A DNA stretch of 64,000 nt from Multifurca ochricompacta (taxonomy: Eukaryota > Basidiomycota > Agaricomycetes > Russulales > Russulaceae): NCBI GenBank assembly GCA_022496185.1, contig WTXG01000122.1, forward strand, positions 1 through 64,000, in the 5' to 3' direction. The notes under the pieces were generated by a model. It saw nothing but the letters and a program-made list of their open reading frames with translations, did no database searches and had not been told where the DNA came from. Within the stretch, counting starts at the first letter, position 1. Each line of letters opens with the position of its first letter. The position numbers and the translations under genes were made by a program. Of this stretch, positions 30,156 through 41,637 are shown in pieces.

Positions 30156-33100
30156 TATACTAGTCGCTTCAAATCGTTGAAAATACCAGTACATTTCGAG
30201 ACTACACAGAGAACGGCCGATCGCGACATCCTGATTGACTCAGGAGCCACCGACAACTTTATCAGCCACGAATGGTGAAAACCATGGGATTGGGAATGCT
30301 GGCACTCCCCCAAGAAAAGAATATCTGGAATATTGATGGGACTGCCAATCGGGCAGGAAAGATTACGCATTACACCGACCTGAACGTCCAGGTGGGGGAG
30401 AAGACAAAACAATACGTTCCTAGTCACCAACCTAGGCGGAGAAGACTTAGTTCTGGGATATCCCTGGCTCGCTGCATTCGAACCCAAGATCAATTGGGCG
30501 ATGCGACAATGAGCAAGGATTCCTACCCTGTACTCATACATCTATGGGGTATGACTATGCAGCCCGACACTCAACAGCGGCGTAACAAAAGAGGAGGACT
30601 CAAGCTGCTGTCTCGACCAAAGCATCAGAGCTCGCACAGAAGGCAGTAGAAGGCGTATGGAAAAGACATTTGAAGAAGTGGTACCAGCGGAATACCATAG
30701 ACACTGGAAAGTGTTCTCAGAGGAGGAATCGCAACGCTTCCCTCCCACTCGACCATGGGATCACGCCATCGACTTCATACCTGATACCCCATGGCAATCG
30801 ACTGCAAAATCTACCCGTTGTCGCAGGCAGAACAAACCGCGCTCACAGCATTCCTGGAAGAACATCTTGCAAAAGGATACATTAGACCGTCAAAGTCCCA
30901 TATGCATCGCCGTTCTTCTTTATCAAGAAGAAAGATGGCAAACTTCAACCAGTTCAAGATTACCGACGGATAAATGCCTATACTGTGAAAAATGCCTACC
31001 CTTTACCACTTATTTCGGAACTCATCGACACCATGAGGGATAAGTCCTTATTTCCAAAATGGACGTCCGTTGGGGATACAATAACATTCGAATCAAAGAT
31101 GGGGATCAATGTAAAGCAGCCTTCAAACCAATCAGGGCTTTCGAACCAAATGTTATGTTTTTTGGCCTTACCAACTCACCGCTACCTTCCAATCAATGAT
31201 GAACCACATCTTCCGCGACCTCATTCTCACTGGCGAAGTAGTGGTTTACATGGACGACATATTGGTTGCCACCACGAAGACCTGACCCACCATCGAGAAC
31301 GAGTGCATCAGGTGTTGGACATCCTTCGCGAACACGATCTGTACCTTAAACCCGCCAAATGCTCATTGAACAGCCAAGTGTAGAGTACCTAGGAGTTATC
31401 CTAGAAGGAGGGCAGGTACGGATGGACCCTGTAAAGGTGCAAGGAGTCCGGGAATGGCCAGTGCCTATGTGTCAAGGACGTACGGTCCTTTATCGGTTTC
31501 TGTAACTTCTATCGACCTTCGTTCGGGGATTCTCCAGAATCGCCCAACCACTGAACGGATTACTGAAGAAAGACGTCCCTTGGCACTGGACGGAGGAGCA
31601 TCAAACGGCTTTTGAACAAATTCGCGACATCATCAGCTCAGAACCGGTCCTTTTACAACCAGATCTGCAGAAACCTTTCGAACTTGAAGTTGACGCATCT
31701 CATTTCGTGAACGGTGCCGTACTGAATCAACGAGACGCGATGGGACTTCTCCACCCAGTAGCCTTTTATTCAGAAACATTCTCGCCAGCGGAACGAAATT
31801 ATGACATTTGGGATAGAGAACTATTGGCCATAGTAAAAGCGTTACGACACTGGCGACCGTACTTAGCAGGGACTTCCTACAAGACCATCATTCATACTGA
31901 TCACTCCAACCTACTTTATTGGAAGGAACCTCACAAAATAAGTCGACGAGTCGCTCGTGAAGTCCTAGAGCTCGAAGAATACAACTTTGAACTGAAGCAC
32001 ATTGCTGGAAGTCGTAATGCTCGTGCAGATGCCCTATCAAGGCACCGGATCTGAATAATGGTGCGGAAGACAACAATGACTGACGGTACTCCCAGAGGAA
32101 GTTTTCGCGAGGACGGCCATTGTAGTCTTCACGACATGGATCTATGGGCCCAGGTTTCGCAAAACATGAATCAACAGCTGTGCAAACATGGGCGGAGGCA
32201 CATAACCTGAAGAGGATTGACGGTCTCTGGTGGAAGGACGGGGATCGACTCGTTGTCACTGGTGGCGACAACATTAAGAGGGGGGTGATCCATTTTCACC
32301 ACGACCTCCCCTCCGCAGGACACCCAGGCATTGCTAACACCTACACGCTTGCCAAATGAGATTACTGGTGGCCAAACATGAAAAAAGATGTGGAAGAGTA
32401 CATGAAGGGATGCGCTGAATGCCAGGCTAACAAAGTGAATACGCACCCACATCCACCGGCACCATTCCCAATCATGCCAACAGCTTCACAACCATTCCAG
32501 ACCATCGCCATGGACTTTATCGTTAAACTCCCTACTTCCAGAGGTTTCAACTCAATCCTGACCATCACTGACCATGATTGCTCAAAGGCGGCGCTGTTCA
32601 TACCCTGCAATGAGTCCATTACAGCAGAAGGAGTGGCCAAACTCTACCTGGATCATGTCTACAGACACTATGGTCTCCCCGAAAAAATTATCTCGGATCG
32701 TGACCCACGCTTCACATCCACATTCACCAGAGCACTCTGCAAGACGCTGAATATCGCCCAAAACATCTCTACGGTGTACCACCCACAGACAGATGGACAA
32801 TCAGAAAGAACAAACCAGTGGCTCGAACAGTATCTTCGGTTTTGGTGCAACGGACGACAGGATGATTGGGCTGACTGGCTCGCAACGGCAGAATTTGCAC
32901 ACAATTCTTGGCCCAATGGTACTACGAAACATTCCCCATTCTCGCTTATCATGGGATGGACACCTCGAGCCACATGGACAGGAAAATTGGTGAACGTCCC
33001 TTCAGCCACGCAGCGTATCAGCCAATGGGAAGAGGTCAGGAAATCGGCCAATGAGAACCTGTTGAAGGCGCAAAAGACCCTGACAGAGAAGCCGACAAGG

Positions 33101-33560
33101 TTTACGCCTTATCAGACCAATGACTTGGTATGGTTGGAAGGGAAGAACATTCACACGTCACATCCAACAGCCAAGTTGGCACCCCGACGTCATGGACCTT
33201 TCAAGATAACAAGGAAGCTGTCAGATGTGTCATACGAACTGAAACTCCCCCCTACATGGCGCATTCATCCGGTCTTCCACGCCAGACTGCTTACACCATA
33301 TAAGGAAACGTCCTTGCATGGAGAAAACTTCTCGAGACCCCCACCTGACCTCATCAATGGAGAAGAAGAGTGGGAAGTGGAACGTATTCTAGATTCCAAG
33401 CGACAAGGCCGAGGGCGCAAACTATACTACCTAGTCAAGTGGAAGGGATTCCCACCCTCTGACAACTCGTGGGAGCCAGCCGGAGATATCTTTGCCCCGG
33501 CCCTTATCACGGAGTTCCATACCCACACCCAAAAGCACCCAAAAACAGTTAAAAGAACAG
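30156..33560 (+). pseudogene. Gypsy pol, element C
   Basis: Protease (ILIDSGATDNFI near 30230), RT ([12 protein letters not shown] near 31245) and RNase H (FELEVDASHFVNGAVL, HTDHSNLLYW) are readable in pieces separated by single-base losses (near 30265, 30410, 30800, 31060, 31270 and 31370). A TGA at 32357-32359 replaces CGA. From 32378 the integrase is open: HHCC remnant CAECQ, D (AMDFIVKLP), D (ISDRDPRFTSTF), E (HPQTDGQSERTNQWLEQ), RRHGPFKI module and chromodomain (LYYLVKWKGFPPSDNSWEP). Confidence 0.87.
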
Positions 33561-33627
33561 TCCCAGACTCTCTTGGGTTCCCCAGTATATGCTCCCCCAG
33601 CGAACTACTACCACAGAACAATCCATT

Positions 33628-34818
33628 ATGTCTTTCATCACGCCTCTGCTGCCATCGATGCCTTTGCCTCCCCCATGACCATTGTCGAAAACTTCCCCTC
33701 CGCTCACCCCTCCTCTCGCCCCTCTTCCCCTATTGATTACGAAGCTGCTGAAGCCCGCGTCAAGAACCAATCTCCCAATCCAAACGACAACTTCACTCAC
33801 TGTGAAGAGCCCCACCCCAACGACCTACTCAACGGAGAAATTGACGATGAAGCCCCCAAGTTCCCCTTCATTCCTAACAACCCCAACTCCTCGATGTATT
33901 TCCCCTTGGAGATCACCATGGCCGACGGAACCATGGCCATTGCGAAGTACATCTACTATACCAATGGAGGAATGGATGTGGCAGGATGTATGAAGAAGGA
34001 TGGGCCGGTCTACGGGGCTCCTGTGTATCTGGAAGAAAGGTATACAGGTCGCCTTCATCACACGCTGACTGATGAACAGTTGGGTCACCTCGCCGTGGAG
34101 GATTGTCGCGCCTTCGCGATCGATGAAGTAATGAGCGACATGAAACTCCCGCGCCTGAAGGCAGAAGTCATGAGGCTGAGGAAGAACATCACATTGCGAA
34201 GGACGTTGAACCAACAGTATAAAGAGCACGCGAAGATGATGGCTAGGCTGACGAATGGAATGTTCCAGTTGGAGCAAGAGATTGTTGAGATCAGGAAGAG
34301 GTTGGAGAAAGGGGACGCGTATCAAACGATCGCTGAAAGGTACGCCGATACTTATGCGCGACCCCTCCCCCCTCGAACCTTGGGCGCGGCCCCACACTGC
34401 TGCCGAGTCGACTCGAGATGCCACGCCTACACGAAAACCCCTGCAGGAGAGACTTGCTGGTGTTGCGACAGCAAGTACCATATCAGTTGGAACTGTCCGC
34501 TCAATCGCAAGTGGTGTCGCCACTGCCGTAGCAATCTCCATTGGAGCCGACACTGCATCTTCCGACGAGTAGGGGTGGCCCCGACGATCACCAATCCGTC
34601 GGGATGGTGCGGCAAATGTCTCCGTCACAACGCTGGGCATAAAGAATCACTGCCCTGTCTACGACTTGTGCCGCGCATGTGGTCAGCGCGGCCCATATGG
34701 GTTCCTCCGTACCCACACATGCCTGCAGGAGTTGGAGTCGTACAGCATGGATGACCGTAATGTAGCTGACGACTACCTAGAGTTGGTTCAAGATGATGAT
34801 GGTACGAGTCGTTTCTAG
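33628..34818 (+). pseudogene. Gypsy accessory ORF3, element C
   Basis: The copy starts with an ATG at 33628 (MSFI), but a base is missing a few codons later, so the conserved frame (ASAAIDAF) is entered from another frame. From there it is open for about 370 codons: NSSMYFPLEITMADGT, the coiled-coil segment, knuckles CWCCDSKYHISWNC and CRHCRSNLHWSRHC, and CGKCLRHNAGH. Another frameshift follows near 34640 in the last finger, and the copy ends in DDDGTSRF. The polypurine tract and 3' LTR follow. Confidence 0.8.
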
Positions 34819-34849
34819 CCGGGACTGCTAGAACCAGAAGAGGGGGTGA

Positions 34850-35424
34850 TGTTACGAACCCCATCTCTTCCTGTATTCTTTTCCTTGCCCAACGATGACC
34901 CCTCCCTGCCACCCACACTTCACTACCAGATCACGTCTCCATTGTGGGATCCGTCACATGCCCTTCGTCCATCCCTGTGACTCGCTTACTTGTTCATGCT
35001 TACTCATCTACTTCCCCACTTATCGCTTATCTCCTTATCATACAACCGGACATTTACTTAATCCCCTATCAGTAGAAGCCAGGCTTTACGCCCTCCGCTT
35101 TCAGATATTTGGGCCCACTTGACTCCATGTTCCTATCTCGTAGACGCCCACTGCTTTACGTATATAAGTCCACTATAGCTACCCAGTAGACCTTAGACTC
35201 GACTTATTGAATACATCAGTGCTAGTCTTCTGGACTTGTCCTTTTGAACCATCTGTCTGTCTCAAGTGCTTCTGGCACCTTCCACTCACCATCATCTTAG
35301 AGTACAGCCTCTAGGACTTTGACTCGTCCCACTTTACTCCAAGAGATCTTATTGGTCTCTTATCCGAACCCCTGTATCATGCTGTCACACAAGTCATGTG
35401 GAACGTCCCGCACTGGACGTAACA
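34850..35424 (+). repeat. 3' LTR of element C
   Basis: 575 bp, TGTTACGAACC...GGACGTAACA, followed by the duplicate TTAAT at 35425-35429. Confidence 0.95.
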
Positions 35425-35508
35425 TTAATGGTAGCGGCAGAATACAGGAGGTGCATGAGACACCTCACATTTCACTTTACATGATGACCGAACATACGCA
35501 AGAAGTTG

Positions 35509-38500
35509 ATGATGGATAGTGGAGCCACCACTCATTTTACACCGCACTTAGATGATTTCTCTGAGTACTACCCTCACAAAGGGCACTCGGTGACAATAGG
35601 TGATGGATCCGTAATCCAAGTCGAAGGAACAGGCAAAGTCATACTCAAAACTCGAAATAATTATGAGTTAGAGTTAAATAATGTCTTTTACATGCCTGGC
35701 AGTGAAAGAATACTGTCGACAAGCTGCATCACAGACAAAGGCGGTTCAGTGGAGTTCTCTCCATCTGAGGTCAAAATAAAGTACAATAATGCAATTATAG
35801 CGGAAGGTGTCAAGGCTATGGGACTCTATTGGGTCTTTGGGAAAACTATGCAGAATTTAAATACTGCTTCCCACAAATCTGCATCAAGTAGCCTTGATAC
35901 CTGGCATTTGCGCATGGGTCATATGTCAAAAGAGGCCCTCAAAAGATATGCTCCTAAGGCTGTTAAAGGCCTTAGTATAGATAGTAGCCAAGTGGAAGAC
36001 AAGCCATGTTATGGCTGTGAAATGGGAAAATCACACCGTCTTCCATTCCCTCCCTCTCAAAAGAGAGCTTCAGCACCCTTGGAAGTCATTCACAGTGACC
36101 TAGTTGGTCCTCTGCAATGTACTTCAATTCAAGGTAACCTATACTTCGCCACTTTCATAGACGACTTTAGCAGGACAGCTCTAGTTGTTGCTATGAAAGC
36201 TAAAAGTGAATTTACATCGGTCTTCAGTAACATTAAGGCATTCTTGGAAAATAAAACAGACAAGAAAATAAAGACCTTACACACTGACCGAGGTGGTGAA
36301 TATGTCAATAGGGAGCTGAAGTCAATACTTGAGAAGGCTGGCATAGAGCATAAATTGACAATGCCATACTCCCCACAACAGAATGGAAGGGCTGAAAGGT
36401 TCAACAGAACCATCATGGAAAAGGCCACCAGTATGCTGCATCATGCTGGTCTTTCCCTTGGTTTCTGGGAATGTGCAGTGCGAACAGCCTGTCACATATA
36501 CAATAGAACGCCTATCCGCTCTAATAAGTGGAGAACACCGCTTGAGCTTCTGGATGGGGACATTCCAGATGTCTCTTACTTTAAAATATTTGGCTGCTTA
36601 GCCTATTATACTGTCCCAGAGGATAAAAGACGCAAACTGGATCATAAAGCCAGGGAAACAGTCTTTGTTGGGTATGCACCCCACTCTAAAGGATATCTTC
36701 TTTGGGATATGCATACTCAATCCTTTGTATTGTCAAGAGATGTGACATTTGATGAAGGATCCTTCCCATCCAACCTTGCAAAGGACAGCAAGGGAAAGCA
36801 AAAGGAGAAAGTTATGCCTTTTGTGTTAGAAACAGAGAGGCCTGTCCAGCCTCAACCAGTAATAGCCACAGTTCCTCAGGCTCCTGAAGACAAGGATGCT
36901 GAGGTTGAGGAACAGGAGGTAGTGGAACCTCCTCAAATAAATCCTGAGCCTACCACACCTGAAAATGAACTTGACACACATGATCAAACTATCTATCAGA
37001 CACCACCTTCCCAAATCATGGAACCATCTGAACTCCCCCAGAGAACCCGTGCCAAAAGACAAACTAAAAAGAATGTCGGCAAGATTTCCCAACCAGTATT
37101 TACTAGGGAAAGTCCACGGTTTCAGCAATGTGACAAGGCTGTGCAGGAAGATTTAGATCTTGATACTGCCCGTCCCAAACATTCACGTTGCATGAATCCT
37201 CGATTTTATAATGAGGATAATGCTGAGTTCGTACAGGGTTCTTCCAGACTTGGGCATATGGAATTGCTAAATGCCGCAGGTGTCTCTTATAGAGATCCCC
37301 TGACTTTTCAGGAGGCAATGCAGTCTGAGAATGCCAGTGAATGGCTTGAGGCATGTAAATATGAAATAGATGCCTTAGATAAGCTTAATGTGTGGCGCCT
37401 TGAGGATCTTCCTAAAGGAAGAAAGGCTGTCAAGTCAAAATGGGTTTTTAAGCTGAAACCAGATGGACGGTTTCGTGCTAGGCTCGTGGCAAAAGGTTTC
37501 ACCCAAATAGAAGGGGTGGACTTCGACGAAACATTCTCTCCAGTCGCCAGATTTGAATCACTTAGATTATTACTAGCGCTAGCTACGCTAGAGGATTGGG
37601 AAATCCACCAGATGGATGTCAAATCGGCATTCCTTCATGGCGATCTGGATGAAGAAATTTATATGGAGCAACCAGTTGGTTTCGTCGTTACTGGTCAGGA
37701 GTCCAAAGTTTGTAGGCTACAAAAAGCACTATATGGCCTCAAACAAGCTTCCCGAGCATGGAATCTACAATTCCATGCAGTTCTCAATGAACTGGGCTTC
37801 ACTCGGACATACTCTGATGCAGGAGTATACGTGTTTCATCAAAAGGAGGGGGATGACTCACTTTTTGTCATTCTCTATGTAGATGACATTACTATACTTG
37901 GGTCTTCCAATGATAAGATAACATGGCTGAAGTCAGCTCTATCTAATCGATATGAGATGACTGACTTGGGAGAAATCCAGTCATATCTTGGAGTTAACAT
38001 CACCAGAGATCGTCCTAATAAGACACTGGAGATTGACCAAGCAGCCTACGTTTTATCTATTATTGAGAAGTTTGGGATGAGGGATTCCAACCGAGTATAT
38101 ACTCCTCTTCCCTCTGGCGCTGATGTACATCTGGTCAAGTTTGAAGGCCAGGCATCTACTTCTGAAATAAAGAAGTATCAACAGTTGATGGGGTCTCTGC
38201 TATGGGTGCAGATTGGAAGCAGACCTGACATCAGTTTTGCTGTGGTGCGCCTTAGCCAATATGCTTCCAATCCCTCCCAAGATCACATGCGACTTGCAAA
38301 GTATGTCTTAAAGTATCTAAATAGTACAAAAGACTGCAAGTTGCGGTATTCTGGAGGGAATGGGGAGAGTGGCCTTCATGGCTTTGCAGATTCCTCATGG
38401 GGAGATCAAGAGGACTGCCACTCTACCTCAGGCTACGTGTTTTTCTTGGCAAATGGTGCCATTTCATGGTGTTCCAGAAAGCAGAAAACAGTAGCACAGT

Positions 38501-38838
38501 CCACCACTGAGGCCGAATATATGAGCCTCTCTGAGGCTGCAAATCAGGCAGCATGGTACAGGACTTTTATGGAGGAACTAGGGTATGAGGTATCCTCCCC
38601 TATATTACTCCACTGTGACAACAAGGGTGCCATGGATTTGGCATTGAACCCTGTCACAGGAAGGCGGTCAAAGCATATACCCATCAAGTACCATGCCATT
38701 AGGGGGTACATTGAATCGCGCATAATCGAATTAGTGCGAACCCCTACAGGTGAGATGCTGGCAGATGGCTTCACTAAGTCTCTACCAAGAGCATCGTTTG
38801 AAACCATGGTAAATGGACTTGGACTTATGCTGGAATGA
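35509..38838 (+). CDS. Copia pol polyprotein (PR-IN-RT-RNase H)
   Basis: An open frame of about 1109 residues from ATG 35509. In order: protease (MDSGATTHFTPH) at the start; GAG-pre-integrase zinc region (WHLRMGHMSKEALKRY...CYGCEMGK) near 130-175; integrase with D (VIHSDLVGPL), D (TLHTDRGGEYV) and E (PYSPQQNGRAERFNRT) near 195-300; a charged linker rich in Pro and Glu; RT (KWVFKLKPDGRFRARLVAKG, QMDVKSAFLHGDL, catalytic LYVDDITIL near 790); and RNase H (GFADSSWGDQEDCHSTSGY, STTEAEYMSLSEA, HCDNKGAM) near 960-1080. All catalytic residues are present. The frame lies +1 relative to gag, overlapping its end. It is separated from most of gag by element C, so it is unlikely to be expressed as gag-pol now. 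Confidence 0.93.
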   Translation: MMDSGATTHFTPHLDDFSEYYPHKGHSVTIGDGSVIQVEGTGKVILKTRNNYELELNNVFYMPGSERILSTSCITDKGGSVEFSPSEVKIKYNNAIIAEGVKAMGLYWVFGKTMQNLNTASHKSASSSLDTWHLRMGHMSKEALKRYAPKAVKGLSIDSSQVEDKPCYGCEMGKSHRLPFPPSQKRASAPLEVIHSDLVGPLQCTSIQGNLYFATFIDDFSRTALVVAMKAKSEFTSVFSNIKAFLENKTDKKIKTLHTDRGGEYVNRELKSILEKAGIEHKLTMPYSPQQNGRAERFNRTIMEKATSMLHHAGLSLGFWECAVRTACHIYNRTPIRSNKWRTPLELLDGDIPDVSYFKIFGCLAYYTVPEDKRRKLDHKARETVFVGYAPHSKGYLLWDMHTQSFVLSRDVTFDEGSFPSNLAKDSKGKQKEKVMPFVLETERPVQPQPVIATVPQAPEDKDAEVEEQEVVEPPQINPEPTTPENELDTHDQTIYQTPPSQIMEPSELPQRTRAKRQTKKNVGKISQPVFTRESPRFQQCDKAVQEDLDLDTARPKHSRCMNPRFYNEDNAEFVQGSSRLGHMELLNAAGVSYRDPLTFQEAMQSENASEWLEACKYEIDALDKLNVWRLEDLPKGRKAVKSKWVFKLKPDGRFRARLVAKGFTQIEGVDFDETFSPVARFESLRLLLALATLEDWEIHQMDVKSAFLHGDLDEEIYMEQPVGFVVTGQESKVCRLQKALYGLKQASRAWNLQFHAVLNELGFTRTYSDAGVYVFHQKEGDDSLFVILYVDDITILGSSNDKITWLKSALSNRYEMTDLGEIQSYLGVNITRDRPNKTLEIDQAAYVLSIIEKFGMRDSNRVYTPLPSGADVHLVKFEGQASTSEIKKYQQLMGSLLWVQIGSRPDISFAVVRLSQYASNPSQDHMRLAKYVLKYLNSTKDCKLRYSGGNGESGLHGFADSSWGDQEDCHSTSGYVFFLANGAISWCSRKQKTVAQSTTEAEYMSLSEAANQAAWYRTFMEELGYEVSSPILLHCDNKGAMDLALNPVTGRRSKHIPIKYHAIRGYIESRIIELVRTPTGEMLADGFTKSLPRASFETMVNGLGLMLE

Positions 38839-39109
38839 GAGAGCTGGAATCTGGAGACTTTGTATACCAGTTTCACTTTCCCACCATGAGAAAAACTCTC
38901 AACTTCGAGAGTGATGCAAGAGGTGTGTATGGTTTCAGTTTGCATAAGCGAATCACCGCAATATGCCCCTGAACACCATGCCTCTCTCGCACTCAGAAGA
39001 GTTAGAGAAGTTGGATCTCTGGCTGGCGATATGCTCATTTAATTGTGATGGCAGTGTGCTCATCCAACTCATTTCCCATCTATGACCAGATGCCTTCAGC
39101 ATGGAGGGA
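38839..39109 (+). other. Copia 3' non-coding segment
   Basis: About 270 nt between the pol stop and the 3' LTR. A purine-rich tract ending GCATGGAGGGA just before 39110 is the likely polypurine tract. Confidence 0.6.
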
Positions 39110-39609
39110 TGTTGAACACAGGAGATGTTTGGTGATGCTTCAGGCATCAGGTGATTAGATTAGCTACTTTGTAGATTAGATTAGATACCGGAGTTTCGGA
39201 CTATTTACATTATCATTATTACTTTCTTTCTCACATTCTGCAGTAGCTGACTGATGCACCGTGTAACATGTGATTTCTGTAGTGGCCAATGGCCTTTCTC
39301 CCTCATGTTTATTGTTTGGACTCTGTCCGGCACTTGTGGACTTATTCCCAGTGCACAGACCATCCCTTGAATAGTATATAAGGGTGTCTGTTTCGTCTCT
39401 TACACTTCAGAGTTTCTTCTACCTCTGAAGTGTAAGTCGTCCTCTCTACTATCTTCACTACCTTAGACTAACTCTGTATATAGAACTTGTCTTTCTAGGT
39501 GTGTAGTATAGTATAATAGAGTTTCTTCTACCTCTGAAGTAACTTGTCTTTCTAGCCTAACCCGCTAACTCTCTACAGTCAGTATGCTGCGCCTCATGCC
39601 TGTTTCACA
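39110..39609 (+). repeat. 3' LTR of Copia element
   Basis: 500 bp, identical to the 5' LTR except at two CpG sites, and followed by the duplicate GGGTT. Confidence 0.95.
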
Positions 39610-39614
39610 GGGTT

Positions 39615-40480
39615 CTCCTCATAAAATAACCGTTTTCTCAGATCATCATAATTTACAGTATTTCCGAAAACCTCAAAAACTTAATAGACGACAGGCCCAA
39701 TGGCATCTCGATCTCATGGAATATAACTTCGTAATAAAACCCATTCAAGGTAAACACAATATAATCGCAGATCTACTATCCCGCCGGCTGGATTACGATG
39801 ATGGCAAAGGAGATAATGACCAAGAGGTTCTCCTGCCGGATGAGAACTGGTCCCTTGCAGTAATTCAACTTCAAGAAGACCCGGATTCCTATCGTGAGAT
39901 CGTCAAGCAATTCCACGATCACCCCCTTGCTGGTCACCCTGGGCGACGAAATACGTGGGATCTAGTCTCTGAGTTCTACGCTGGCCCAAACCTGCAACAA
40001 TTCATGACTGACTATGTCAAGGGGTGTCACGAATGCCAAGTGTCAAAGCCCCGCTGCAAAACTGATGTTCCCCTCTTCTCCTTCGACACTCCCACTTCCG
40101 ATGGACCCTTTCAGTATATCTCCCTTGATCTCATCACTGACCTCCCTGTGTCGCAGGGGCACAATGCTATTCTGACTATTGTTGATCAGGGGTGCTCCAA
40201 GTCTGCCAAGTTCATCCCATGCTTGACGACGATCACTGGGACTCAGGTGGCCTCTCTCTACTTCAAGCACCTGTTTCCCCTCTTTGGCATCCCCAAACGT
40301 GTCATATCCGATCGGGATCCTCGCTTCACTTCTAAATTTGCCTCCAAACTCTGCGCGTTACTCTCTATATCGCAAAATGTTAGTACTGCTTTTCATCCAC
40401 AAACGGATGGCCAATCAGAACACATGAATCGCTGGGTTGAACAATACCTCCGCCACTGGACATTTGGCAACCCCCATACC
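39615..40480 (+). pseudogene. Gypsy element D: RNase H end and integrase
   Basis: Continuation of element D after the Copia insertion: RNase H end (KITVFSDHHNLQYF, KHNIIADLLSRR), integrase zinc region (HDHPLAGHPGRRNTW...CHECQ), and catalytic D (YISLDLITDLPVS), D (VISDRDPRFTSKF) and E (HPQTDGQSEHMNRWVEQYL). It is cut at 40480 by the MITE 40481-41629 and resumes at 41638. Confidence 0.9.
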
Positions 40481-41629
40481 TAGTGTTTAAAAGTCCGGTC
40501 CATTGGACCGAAAAAAGACCGCAAACCGGACTGGACCGGACTGATGGCAACTGGACCACCAGTTGCAGTTGCCCCAATTTTTCACACATGCAGTCTGCAG
40601 TCCATCAACAATGATAGACTGCCTAAAAACCGGACTAGACCGGTATGGACCGGTCTGGACCGGTCTTTTTGGTGCCTTAAAGATAAGATAAGATAGAGCA
40701 TTCTAATATAGATAACTACCATTGAAAACTGCACAGAATGCAGATAGTGATGGATGCATAAGGCTTAAGGCAATCAGAGACACTCAGAATTGTGCATAGA
40801 GCAAGTATATTACTATTACTACTATCCTACAAAGTTTCAGATCAGATCATGCATCTGATCTGAAGTGAGACAAGAATCAGTTACAGTGACTCAAAAATGT
40901 GATTCAATGTTTGGCACTCTCTGGTTATTTGTAAATTAATAACAAAGCTAGGCCAAACAGAGCCACGTGTTTGGTGTAGGCCTGGCAGATGTACATAATA
41001 GCTTTATACCAAAAAAGGAATGATGTAATTATGAGTGGTATTCATGGAGATATAGGCAATTTAATCTGATGCATCATTGAATCACCTTTTTGAGTCACTG
41101 CAACTGATTCTTGTCTCACTTCAGATCAGATGCAAGATCTGATCTGAAACTTTGTAGGATAGTAGTAATAGTAATATACTTGCTCTATGCACAATTCTGA
41201 GTGTCTCTGATTGCCTTAAGCCTTATGCATCCATCACTATCTGCATTCTGTGCAGTGTTTAATGGTAGTTATCTATATTAGAATGCTCTGTCTTTATCTA
41301 ATCTAATCTTTCCTTGTAATAACCAGTCCATGATATATGACCAATATTCCTACAGTTTAGTTTATGTGGTTAACTTTAGCTTATCTCTTGTCTTGAAAGT
41401 GTCTGGGAACTGACCTCTGACCAGTTCGGACTGGTTCAGACCGGTTGTGAACTGGTTGCATGAAAACCGGTTGCAACCGGTTGTTGGACCGAAACTGGAC
41501 TGGTATGGACCGGTCCTAAGCGGTCCAGTCTGCAGTTGCAGTATATTTGAGTTACTGTAGACCAGTTGCCAGTCCAGTCCACATGAAATATATTGAAAAA
41601 ACCGGACTGGACCGGACTTTTAAACACTA
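40481..41629. mobile_element. Foldback hAT-type MITE, 1149 bp
   Basis: The terminal repeats are TAGTGTTTAAAAGTCCGGTCC and its complement. The 8-bp duplication CCCATACC lies at 40473-40480 and 41630-41637. Subterminal GGACCGG/CCGGTCC words repeat many times. Internal long arms (about 40680-40915 and 41070-41320) are near-perfect inverted copies around a spacer of roughly 150 bp. There is no coding region. TIR start and TSD length fit the hAT superfamily. Confidence 0.92.
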
Positions 41630-41637
41630 CCCATACC

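Larger units (their letters stand above)
28010..35424 (+). mobile_element. Gypsy element C, full length, nested in Copia
   Basis: A 7415-bp chromodomain Gypsy of the same family as B, with 575-bp LTRs and target duplication TTAAT. It carries gag, pol and ORF3 in the same order. The LTRs differ at 14 positions, every one a CpG transition, without indels. Coding regions have many single-base frameshifts and one CGA to TGA stop, but the integrase-chromodomain part (32378-33560) is open. Confidence 0.95.
25647..39609 (+). mobile_element. Copia element with nested Gypsy C
   Basis: The Copia element is bounded by 500-bp LTRs (25647-26146, 39110-39609) and the duplication GGGTT (25642-25646, 39610-39614), and is inserted in RNase H of element D. 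Without the nested Gypsy C (28010-35424 and its duplicate) it is about 6.5 kb. The LTRs differ at two positions, both CpG transitions. Pol is a full open frame, so apart from the insertion it is the best preserved retroelement in the window. Confidence 0.95.

Noticed and set aside
34850..35424. Possible independent solo LTR next to Copia pol
   Set aside because: It pairs with 28010-28584 and shares the TTAAT duplicate, so it is the 3' LTR of element C.
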